DNA of 64,000 nt from Hyphomicrobiales bacterium (lineage in GTDB: Bacteria > Pseudomonadota > Alphaproteobacteria > Rhizobiales > Beijerinckiaceae), in contig UBZM01000024.1 in the NCBI GenBank assembly GCA_900470095.1, positions 15,142-79,141 of the forward strand. Direction: 5' to 3'. Within the stretch, counting starts at the first letter, position 1, and each line of letters opens with the position of its first letter. The notes beneath the pieces are model-generated. The model did no database searches. It was not told where the DNA came from and saw only the letters and a program-made list of their open reading frames with translations. The translations under genes and the position numbers were made by a program. Shown here one piece after another: positions 40,061-48,206 of this stretch.

Positions 40061-40256
40061 GCACTTCCTGCCGGACTCCACCGGTGATTAGAGTGGAGCT
40101 GATTCGGGCCCGCTGCGTTCGCGCGAGGTCGAGCAAGCTCAAACGGGTTGGTGTGGTGGTGTGCGTGCGTCCGGTCCGGGCTGCGGCGCCTCGATCGGCT
40201 TTCGACCTTGGTGGTTCAACGCCAAGGTCGGGTTCAGACTAAGTGACGGAAGCAGA

Positions 40257-42737
40257 ATGAGACGAGCGGGGCAAAAGAGACGGAACGGAGATGCGGGGCG
40301 CCACAGCGCACTGCTCCCAGGCCTCGCCGTCGGCAGCATCCCGCTTCCTGTGCTCGCACAGACCGAGATCATGGCGCCGCTGCCGGCAGGCGCGCTTGGC
40401 GCAGGCAGCCTTTCGGTCGTCCTGGCCGGGCTTGTGGTCTTCGCGGCAACAACCTCGATCATCTATGTGCGCGAGCGAGGACGCTGGCAGCGCCGCGAAG
40501 GAGAGCTCGCGAGCGAGCTGGAAGCGGCCCGCAGCCACCAGGAACGCCTGGCCGCGCTGCTCGCCTCGGACGCCCAGGTCGTGGTGAGCTGGAATGGAAA
40601 GAATGCCGAGCCGATCTTCGAGGGCGACAGCGGCTTTCTCGGCGCGCCCGGCGCCGCCCTGGCCCTTGCCTATGGCAGCTGGGCCCCGCCGGCCGACGCC
40701 AAGCGTCTGGAACTCGCCACCGACGCATTGAAGGAGCGCGGCGAAGCCTTCGGCTTCACCCTGAGGAGCCGCTCCGGCCCGTTCATCGATGTCGAAGGCC
40801 GCCCTGTCGCAGGGCGCGCGGTGATCCGTTTCCGCGAGGTCAGCGGCGAGCGGGCCCGGGTCATGGCGCTGCAAAGCGAGCTTGAGCACGTCACCGCCGA
40901 TCATGCCGCGCTCTCGACCTTGCTCGCAGGCCTGCCGCAACCGGTCTGGACGCGTAGCGCCGACGGACGTCTGAGTTGGGCCAACACCGCCTATGCCCGT
41001 GCGGTCGAAGCTGCGGGCGGCAGCGAGGCGGTCAAGGGCGGCCTCGAACTGCTCGACCGCAATGAACGGGAAAATGCGGCGAAGGCGCGCAACGAAGGGC
41101 GTCCGTTTGCAACGCGCGCTCCGGCTGTGGTGGCTGGGCAGCGGCATACGCTCGACATCCTGGAAATGCCGACGCCGGCGGGCTTTGCCGGCATCGCGAC
41201 CGACATGAGCGAGCTTGAGGCCGTTCGTGCCGACCTGCAGCGCCAGATGGATGCGCATGTGCGCACGCTCGACCGGCTGAAGACGGCGGTAGCCGTGTTC
41301 GATGCGTCACAGCGGCTGGTCTACAGCAATTCCGGGTTCGAGACGCTCTGGTCGCTCGACTCCGCCTTCCTCGAAGGCAAGCCGAGCGATAGCGAAATTC
41401 TCGACCGGCTGAGGGCCGAACGCCGCCTGCCTGAACTCGGCGACTACCGCAGCTGGAAGGCTGCGGTGCAGGCCACCTATACAAGCCCGCGTGCGAACGA
41501 GGACTGGTGGTATCTGCCCGACGGCCGGACGATCCATGTCGTCTCGAGCCCCAACCCGCAAGGTGGCGTCACCTATCTCTTCGACGACGTGACTGAACGG
41601 TTCACGCTCGAATCCCGCTTCAACGCGCTGTCGCGCACGCAACGAGAAACGCTCGACTCGCTGCGCGAGGGCGTCGCGGTGTTCGGTTCGGACGGCCGGC
41701 TCAAGCTCTCCAACCCGGCTTTCGCCCAAGCCTGGAAGATCCATGGCGATCTGGCCGGAGCCACACCGCATATCGACGAGGTGGTCCGGCTCTGCCGGCC
41801 GCTCTATCCGCATGACGATGTCTGGACCGAGCTGCAGAGTGTCATCACCGGCGTGCGCGACGCGCGGGAGGACTATGGCTGCCGGATGGAGCGTCGTGAC
41901 GGCTCCGTGCTCGATTGCGCCGCCGCTCCGCTACCGGACGGAGCGACGCTGATCACCTTCGCCGACGTCACCGCAAGCGTGAATGTCGAACGTGCCCTGA
42001 CCGAGAAGAACGAAGCCCTGGAGAAGGTCTCGCGGCTGCGCGAGGATTTCGTCCACCACGTCTCCTACGAACTGCGCTCGCCGCTGACCAACATCATCGG
42101 CTTCGCGCAATTGCTCGGCGCCGAGACGATCGGTGCGCTCAACGAGAAGCAACGCGATTATACCGGCCATATCGTGCGCTCGTCCGGCGCACTGCTCGCG
42201 ATCATCAATGATATTCTCGACCTCGCTTCGATCGACAATGGCGCTTTGGCGCTCGAATTCCAGGAAGTCGATGTCGCCGAGACCATTGCCCAGGCGACGG
42301 CCGGGCTGCACGACCGCCTGATCGACAGCAAGCTGACACTCAAGATCGATATCGCGCCGCAAACCGGCCCCTTGCGCGCCGATGGCCGTAGATTGCGGCA
42401 GGTGCTGTTCAATCTGATCTCGAATGCGATCGGCTTCTCCGCTGCCGGCCAGACTATCGGGGTCACGGCTGGGCGCATCGGCGGCGATGTCCGCATCACC
42501 GTCATCGACGAAGGCCGCGGCATCCCGGCCGAGGTCAAGGACAAGGTGTTTGACCGCTTCGAGAGCCATTCTCTCGGCTCCAAGCATCGCGGCGTCGGAC
42601 TTGGTCTCTCCATCGTGCGTTCGATCGTCGAGCTGCATGGAGGCCATGTCGAACTCGATTCCGCGCCCGGGCAGGGCACGCGGGTCACCGCGGTGTTTCC
42701 CTCGGAAGGCATCCCGCTCTCGGATGCCGCTGAATGA
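40257..42737 (+). CDS. divL: DivL-type PAS-domain histidine kinase homologue with Tyr in the H-box
   Basis: Cell-cycle regulator that in Caulobacter links DivK to the CckA-ChpT-CtrA phosphorelay. The 826 residues show an N-terminal membrane helix (about 43-70), a coiled coil, PAS-like domains over about 90-570, a dimerisation box and an ATPase domain with FNLISNAIGFS, DEGRGIPAEV and GVGLGLSIVRSIVELHGG. The phospho-acceptor His of ordinary kinases is replaced by Tyr604 in HHVSYELRSPLTNI, the hallmark of DivL. ATG 40257 has GGAAG upstream. It overlaps tsaE-amgK by ATGA. Essentiality and signalling role come from the family, not from this sequence. Confidence 0.88.
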   Translation: MRRAGQKRRNGDAGRHSALLPGLAVGSIPLPVLAQTEIMAPLPAGALGAGSLSVVLAGLVVFAATTSIIYVRERGRWQRREGELASELEAARSHQERLAALLASDAQVVVSWNGKNAEPIFEGDSGFLGAPGAALALAYGSWAPPADAKRLELATDALKERGEAFGFTLRSRSGPFIDVEGRPVAGRAVIRFREVSGERARVMALQSELEHVTADHAALSTLLAGLPQPVWTRSADGRLSWANTAYARAVEAAGGSEAVKGGLELLDRNERENAAKARNEGRPFATRAPAVVAGQRHTLDILEMPTPAGFAGIATDMSELEAVRADLQRQMDAHVRTLDRLKTAVAVFDASQRLVYSNSGFETLWSLDSAFLEGKPSDSEILDRLRAERRLPELGDYRSWKAAVQATYTSPRANEDWWYLPDGRTIHVVSSPNPQGGVTYLFDDVTERFTLESRFNALSRTQRETLDSLREGVAVFGSDGRLKLSNPAFAQAWKIHGDLAGATPHIDEVVRLCRPLYPHDDVWTELQSVITGVRDAREDYGCRMERRDGSVLDCAAAPLPDGATLITFADVTASVNVERALTEKNEALEKVSRLREDFVHHVSYELRSPLTNIIGFAQLLGAETIGALNEKQRDYTGHIVRSSGALLAIINDILDLASIDNGALALEFQEVDVAETIAQATAGLHDRLIDSKLTLKIDIAPQTGPLRADGRRLRQVLFNLISNAIGFSAAGQTIGVTAGRIGGDVRITVIDEGRGIPAEVKDKVFDRFESHSLGSKHRGVGLGLSIVRSIVELHGGHVELDSAPGQGTRVTAVFPSEGIPLSDAAE

Positions 42738-44287
42738 CAGAGGATACCGTGAAGACAGGCGGGCATCGGCTGACGCTAGCCGGTGAAGCCGCCACGGTGC
42801 GGCTCGGCCGCGATCTCGCCGCCATCCTCAAGCCCGGCGATATCGTGGCGATCTCCGGCCATCTCGGCGCCGGCAAGTCGCTGCTGGCGCGCGCCATCCT
42901 GCGCGAGCTTGCCGACAATCCGGACCTGGAGGCCCCGAGCCCCACCTTTACCCTGGTGCAGAGCTACGACACGCTGCGCGGCAGCGTGATCCATGCCGAT
43001 CTCTACCGGGTGCGGTCCCCTGACGAGCTCGATGATATCGGGCTGATCGAGGATCTCGACCGCATCATCACGCTGGTCGAATGGCCGGACCGAGCCGGTA
43101 CGCGTCTGCCCGCAGGCCGGCGGCTCGACATCGTGCTCGACGTCGACCCAAAGGCGCCCGAGACCGGGCGGATCGCCAGTCTCGCGGGCGGTGTGCTCTG
43201 GCGCTCGCGCCTTGCCATCGCGATCGCGGCGCGGCGACTGATCGACGCCGCCGGATGGGGAGGGGCCAAGCGCGACTTCATGCTCGGCGACGCCTCGACC
43301 CGCGCCTATGAGCGGCTGACGCGTCCGGATGGACAAACCGCCATCCTGATGATTTCGCCGCCGCGCGCGGACGGCCCTGCGATCCGCCTGGGCAAGCCTT
43401 ACAGCGCCATTGCGCATCTGGCGGAATCGGTCGATGCCTTCGTCGGCATGGATCGCGGCCTGCGTTCGCTGACCTATTCGGCTCCCGACATCTTTGCCCA
43501 GGACCTCGAGACCGGCCTCCTGCTGATCGAGGACCTCGGCGATGAAGGCGTGCTCGACGAGAGCGGACCGATTCCCGAACGCTATGAGGCCGCCGCACGA
43601 CTGCTGGCCGACATGCATCGCCATACCCTGCCGGCGATCCTGCCAGTCGCCGATGGGCGCGACTATATCGTGCCGGACTATGATCGGGGCGCGCTCTCGA
43701 TCGAGACCGAACTCGTGCTCGAATGGTACGCCCCGCATATTGCCGGCGTGACCTTGCCCGCGGTGACACATGCCGAGTTCCACCGCATCTGGGGCAAGCT
43801 GTTCGACGAAATCCTCGCTGCGCCATCGACCTGGACGCTCCGCGATTTCCACTCCCCGAACCTGATCTGGCTGCCGAAGCGTGAGGGGCACGCCAAGCTC
43901 GGGCTGATCGATTTCCAGGACGCCGTGCTCGGCCATCCCGCCTATGACCTGGTCTCGCTGGGGCAGGACGCGCGCGTGGATGTTCCGGCAGCGCTCGAAC
44001 TCAAGCTGCTCGCCGCCTATGGCTCGGCGCGGCGGGCGGCGGACGAAAGCTTCGATCTCGCCGGCTTCGCCCGCGCCTATGCGATCCTGGGCGCGCAGCG
44101 CAACACCAAGATCGCCGGCATCTTCGCGCGCCTCGACAAGCGCGACGGCAAGCCGGCCTATCTCAAGCACCTGCCGCGAATCGAAGCTTACTTGCGGCGC
44201 AACCTCGAGCACCCTGCACTCGAAGAGCTGAAGACCTGGTATCTGGCCCATCTGCCGAAGCTGTTCGAGGCAGCCGAGAGCCCCTGA
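42734..44287 (+). CDS. tsaE: TsaE-AmgK fusion: tRNA t6A ATPase plus MurNAc/GlcNAc anomeric kinase
   Basis: Two enzymes in one 517-residue chain. Residues 1 to about 150 are TsaE, the ATPase of the tRNA threonylcarbamoyladenosine machinery: Walker A GHLGAGKS (42-49), SPTFTLVQSY, and HADLYRVRSPDELDDIGL. Residues about 175-517 are an aminoglycoside-phosphotransferase-fold kinase with catalytic Asp371 and Asn376 (LRDFHSPNL) and metal-binding Asp393 (LIDFQDA). With a MurU-like gene 72 bases on, the kinase half fits AmgK, which phosphorylates MurNAc at C1 in murein recycling. It overlaps divL by four bases. The kinase substrate is inferred from the neighbour. Confidence 0.88.
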   Translation: MTEDTVKTGGHRLTLAGEAATVRLGRDLAAILKPGDIVAISGHLGAGKSLLARAILRELADNPDLEAPSPTFTLVQSYDTLRGSVIHADLYRVRSPDELDDIGLIEDLDRIITLVEWPDRAGTRLPAGRRLDIVLDVDPKAPETGRIASLAGGVLWRSRLAIAIAARRLIDAAGWGGAKRDFMLGDASTRAYERLTRPDGQTAILMISPPRADGPAIRLGKPYSAIAHLAESVDAFVGMDRGLRSLTYSAPDIFAQDLETGLLLIEDLGDEGVLDESGPIPERYEAAARLLADMHRHTLPAILPVADGRDYIVPDYDRGALSIETELVLEWYAPHIAGVTLPAVTHAEFHRIWGKLFDEILAAPSTWTLRDFHSPNLIWLPKREGHAKLGLIDFQDAVLGHPAYDLVSLGQDARVDVPAALELKLLAAYGSARRAADESFDLAGFARAYAILGAQRNTKIAGIFARLDKRDGKPAYLKHLPRIEAYLRRNLEHPALEELKTWYLAHLPKLFEAAESP

Positions 44288-44359
44288 GAGGTCGCCCGCG
44301 ACAAGCGCAACCTCGACGCGCTAAGGAACGCGCAGATTCATCACGATCAGGAGATTCGC

Positions 44360-45103
44360 GTGACTGAGACGGGTTCGCGGCCGATCCGCCGGGCCATGGT
44401 GCTGGCGGCAGGCATTGGCCAGCGCATGCGCCCGATCACCGACAGCCTGCCGAAGCCCCTGGTCCGGATCGGCGGCAAGGCCATGCTCGATCACGCACTC
44501 GACCGGCTATCCGAAGCCGGCATCACCGAGGCGGTCGTCAACGTCCACCATCTCGCCGAACAGATCGAGGCTCACCTCGCCGGGCGCACGCATCCCCGGA
44601 TCGTCATCTCGGACGAGCGGGACGCTTTGCTCGAAACCGGCGGTGGTGTGAAGAAGGCTCTCCCCTTGCTCGGCAGCGCGCCCTTCTTCCACGTCAATTC
44701 CGACTCGCTCTGGAGCGAGGCCGGCATCTCCAACGTTGCGGCCATGGCCGAGGCCTGGATGCCGGCGGAGATGGACATGCTGATGCTTCTGGCCCGGCGC
44801 GAGGATAGTGTCGGCTTCGATGGCGCCGGCGATTTCTTCCAGGATGCGGACGGCCGGCTGACACGGCGCGGACAGGCGCCAACGGCACCCGTCGTCTATG
44901 CCGGGGTGATCATCATGAAACCCGAGATCTTTGCCGATACTCCCGAGGGTTCGTTCTCGCTCAACCTGCTCTTCGACCGGCTCATCGCACGAAAGCGCCT
45001 GTTCGGGCATGTTCTGCAGGGCCAGTGGCTGCATGTCGGCACGCCGGAAGCGATAGCGCCGGCAGAAGCCGCATTCGCGGCCGCCCAGAGCTTCCATGGC
45101 TGA
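44360..45103 (+). CDS. murU: Nucleotidyltransferase, probable MurNAc-1-phosphate uridylyltransferase MurU
   Basis: Would convert MurNAc-alpha-1-phosphate and UTP to UDP-MurNAc, bypassing de novo synthesis and fosfomycin-sensitive MurA. The 247 residues carry the sugar-nucleotide pyrophosphorylase signature AMVLAAGIGQRMRPITDSLP (residues about 12-31) with KPLVRIGGKAMLDHAL after it, FFHVNSDSLW as the metal site, and APVVYAGVIIMKPEIF. The GTG start has AGGAG 7 bases upstream. It overlaps addB by 8 bases. Length and its place after the AmgK half favour MurU over a general glucose-1-phosphate enzyme. Confidence 0.87.
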   Translation: MTETGSRPIRRAMVLAAGIGQRMRPITDSLPKPLVRIGGKAMLDHALDRLSEAGITEAVVNVHHLAEQIEAHLAGRTHPRIVISDERDALLETGGGVKKALPLLGSAPFFHVNSDSLWSEAGISNVAAMAEAWMPAEMDMLMLLARREDSVGFDGAGDFFQDADGRLTRRGQAPTAPVVYAGVIIMKPEIFADTPEGSFSLNLLFDRLIARKRLFGHVLQGQWLHVGTPEAIAPAEAAFAAAQSFHG

Positions 45104-48100
45104 GCTCAACCTGTTCACCATCCCCGCCGGCACAGCATTTCTCGACGTGCTGGCGCAGGCGATGCTGGACGGACGTTTCGGTCAAGTCTACGTGCCGGAT
45201 GATCCGGCGGCAATGGCTCGCGCGACGCTTTATCTCCCGACGCGCCGGGCAGCGCGGGCCCTCGTCGCCGGCCTTTCCACGAGGCTCGGCGGCAAGCCGC
45301 TGCTGCTGCCGCGCATCGTGCCGCTCGGCGATGTCGACGAGGCCGAGACCGCGCTGATCGGCGCAGGCGGCTGGGATGGCGCGCGCGTCGGGCCAATCGA
45401 CCCGCTGGCGCGGCGCATGCTGCTGGCGCGGCTGGTCGATAGCTGGGGACGCACGGCGAACCGCAGCCACCTGAAGCTCGACCCGTCAGAGCCCTCGCTC
45501 GTGCCTTCGACGCTGGCCGAGGCCTGGGGGCTGGCTGGCGACCTCGCCGCCCTGCTCGACCAGATGCAGACCGAAGGCGTGCCGGTCGAGCGGCTGGCGA
45601 CGCTTGACGCCGCTCGTTTCGACAAGGTCTGGCAGCTCAATGCGAGCTTCCTGGCCATCCTGGGCGAGGCCTGGCCGACAATCCTCGAAAGCCGCGATGC
45701 CTGCGATCCTGCCGATTTTCGCAACCGAATGCTCGAGGCCGAACGCCAACGCCTGCTTTCCGGCAGCGTGACCGGGCCCATCATTGCCGCGGGCTCCACC
45801 GGCACGATTCCGGCCACGGCGCGGCTTCTCGCAGCGATCGCGCGGATGCCCAATGGCGCGGTCGTACTGCCCGATCTGGACCTCGATCTGGCTCAGCTCG
45901 CCTGGGAGGCGGTCGAGAAGGAGCCTGCGCCGTCCCATCCGCAAGCCGCGTTGTATCGGCTGCTCCAGACATTGAAAGCCGGCCGTGACGACGCCCGGCC
46001 GCTGGCCAGGCCGGAACCGGGCCTCGCCGCCCGGGCCGCGCTGCTGCGCGAGGCGATGCTTCCGGCATCGGTCACTGAATTCTGGGCCAACCTCGCGACA
46101 CGCGTTTCCCCAGGCGAAGCCGAAGCAGCCTTCGATGGGATCAGCATTGTCGAGACAGCCGACGAGCGCGAGGAGGCGCTGGCCGTCGCGATCGCGCTCC
46201 GTGAAACACTGGAAGAGGACGGCAAGCAAGCGGCGCTGATCACTCCCGATCGCGGTCTCGCCGAGCGAGTCGTCGTGGAACTCCGGCGCTGGGGCATCGA
46301 AGCCGATGATTCCGCTGGCCTGCCGCTGGCGCGCTGGCCGGCAGGCGCCCTGCTGCGCCTCCTGCTGGAGGCTGCACGAGCCCAGATGATGCCGGCCAGC
46401 CTCGTTCCCTTGCTGGCTCATCCGCTATGCCGGCTCGGATTGTCGCGACAGATTGTGGCGCAGGGCGCGGCGGCACTCGAGATCGGCGCCTGGCGGGGCG
46501 AGGCCGTCACAAATGGATTTGCGGGTCTGCGCAACAGTTTTGCGGCGGTTCCGGGACTGATGCAGGATCGGCATGCGCCTGCACCGCGCAGGCGGCTGAA
46601 CAGTGCGGATCTCGCCGCCGCAGGCCTGGTTCTCGATGCGCTCGAGGCCGCCATGGCGCCGCTGCTCGCAGCGCTGGCCGCCCCCTTGCCTGCCTTCGCC
46701 ACTGTCGTGACGGCGAGCCGCGATGCACTGGTCGCGCTCAGCCGGACAGAGAGTGGTGCCACGCTCGCCTTCGTCGGGCCGGACGGCGAGGCCCTTGCAG
46801 GATTGTTCGACCAGATCGACGGTGCTCTTCCCGATGCACCCGAGGCTGGCCATCCCCGCGACGTCGTTGCGATCCTCGACAGTCTGCTGGCCGAGACCTC
46901 GGTCCGGCGCAGCGGGACGGGCCATCCTCGCGTCAAGATCTGGGGCTTGCTGGAAGCGCGCCTGCTGGAAGCCGACCATGTCGTGCTGGGCGGTCTCGTC
47001 GAGTCCGTCTGGCCCCCCGAGGCCAAGACTGATTCCTTCCTGAACCGGCCGATGCGGGCCGAACTGGGCCTGAGCCCTCCCGAACGGCGCATCGGCCAGA
47101 CCGCGCATGATTTCATTCAGGGCGCGACGGCGCAGCGGGTGACCCTGACCCGCGCGCGCAAGGCCGGCGAGGCCGAGACCATCGCCTCGCGCTTCTGGCA
47201 ACGGCTGAAGGCAGTGACCCCGCAGGACGTCTGGAACGCCGCTTCCGCCAGGGGAGCGCGCCTGACGGGGCTTGCTTCACTGCTGAGCAAACCCGCCGAC
47301 GCCAAACCAATCGGCCGCCCTGCTCCGCGGCCCGCACGCCAGCTCCAGCCTGTCGCGCTCAGCGTGACCGAGGTCGAGACGCTCTACCGCGACCCCTACC
47401 AGATCTTTGCCCGCAAGATCCTGAAGCTCGACGCCCTTCCCGAGCTTGTTGGCGACCCTGGCGCCAGCGATCGGGGCAATCTGCTGCATGATATTGTCGG
47501 GAGCTTCGCGGAGACCTATCCGGAGCAATTGCCGGCCGACTCGCTCAACCACCTGATCGCGATCGGCGCGCGCCTGTTCCAGGCATTTGACGATACACCC
47601 GAGGTCCGCGCCTTCTGGTGGCCGCGCTTCCTGCTGACCGCCGGTCATTTCATCGACTGGGAGGGGCGCCGGCGCGGCGATCTGGCGCGGGTTGCAGTCG
47701 AACGCAGCACCGCGGCGACGTTCAAGCTGCCGGACGGCGCGGAGTTCCGGCTGAGCGGGCGGGCCGACCGCATCGAGATCACGCGGCAGCCCTCGCTGCG
47801 GATCATCGACTTCAAGACCGGAGCTCCACCCAGCAAGGCGCAGGTCGAGAAGGGCTTTGCGCCGCAATTGACGCTGGAAGCCGAGCTCGCGGTGCGAGCC
47901 GGATTTCGCGAGGATATTGCTCCGGCACCGGTCGACGCGCTGCTCTATCTCAAGCTCCATCACGATCCGAAGGGCTGGGCCAAGGACAAGCCGCTCGAGT
48001 TCGATGGCGAGCCGCTGGCCGATGTCGCCGCGCGCCATCTCGAACGGCTGATCGAGCACCTCCATGCGCTCCGTAGCGGACGCGAAGCCTATGTCTCGCG

Positions 48101-48206
48101 GCGCGCGCCCGACTACATCAAATATGCCAGCCCCTACGACCAGCTCGCGCGGGTCAAGGAGTGGTCGGCCGCGCCGGGTGGTGACGAGTCCGGAGGCGAA
48201 GCATGA
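45096..48206 (+). CDS. addB: Double-strand break repair protein AddB (alphaproteobacterial type)
   Basis: Subunit of the AddAB helicase-nuclease, which resects DNA ends for RecA-dependent repair. The 1036-residue length fits the alphaproteobacterial AddB family, which has a degenerate helicase part (for example LYLPTRRAARALVAGL near residue 48) and a C-terminal RecB-like nuclease. Nuclease residues are His798 (NLLHDIVGSF) and the Asp905/Lys907 pair of IIDFKTGAPPS, followed by LTLEAELA. It starts inside the murU end and shares ATGA with addA, so subunit synthesis is coupled. Confidence 0.95.
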   Translation: MAELNLFTIPAGTAFLDVLAQAMLDGRFGQVYVPDDPAAMARATLYLPTRRAARALVAGLSTRLGGKPLLLPRIVPLGDVDEAETALIGAGGWDGARVGPIDPLARRMLLARLVDSWGRTANRSHLKLDPSEPSLVPSTLAEAWGLAGDLAALLDQMQTEGVPVERLATLDAARFDKVWQLNASFLAILGEAWPTILESRDACDPADFRNRMLEAERQRLLSGSVTGPIIAAGSTGTIPATARLLAAIARMPNGAVVLPDLDLDLAQLAWEAVEKEPAPSHPQAALYRLLQTLKAGRDDARPLARPEPGLAARAALLREAMLPASVTEFWANLATRVSPGEAEAAFDGISIVETADEREEALAVAIALRETLEEDGKQAALITPDRGLAERVVVELRRWGIEADDSAGLPLARWPAGALLRLLLEAARAQMMPASLVPLLAHPLCRLGLSRQIVAQGAAALEIGAWRGEAVTNGFAGLRNSFAAVPGLMQDRHAPAPRRRLNSADLAAAGLVLDALEAAMAPLLAALAAPLPAFATVVTASRDALVALSRTESGATLAFVGPDGEALAGLFDQIDGALPDAPEAGHPRDVVAILDSLLAETSVRRSGTGHPRVKIWGLLEARLLEADHVVLGGLVESVWPPEAKTDSFLNRPMRAELGLSPPERRIGQTAHDFIQGATAQRVTLTRARKAGEAETIASRFWQRLKAVTPQDVWNAASARGARLTGLASLLSKPADAKPIGRPAPRPARQLQPVALSVTEVETLYRDPYQIFARKILKLDALPELVGDPGASDRGNLLHDIVGSFAETYPEQLPADSLNHLIAIGARLFQAFDDTPEVRAFWWPRFLLTAGHFIDWEGRRRGDLARVAVERSTAATFKLPDGAEFRLSGRADRIEITRQPSLRIIDFKTGAPPSKAQVEKGFAPQLTLEAELAVRAGFREDIAPAPVDALLYLKLHHDPKGWAKDKPLEFDGEPLADVAARHLERLIEHLHALRSGREAYVSRRAPDYIKYASPYDQLARVKEWSAAPGGDESGGEA

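Larger units (their letters stand above)
39874..40256. other. Intergenic region between ahcY and divL
   Basis: 383 bases. The ahcY terminator fills its start. The rest has AT-rich stretches around 39955-40065 with one near-match to a CtrA box (40046-40060, listed separately), and should contain the divL promoter. The frame of divL is open through its last third, but no coding features appear there. Confidence 0.55.
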
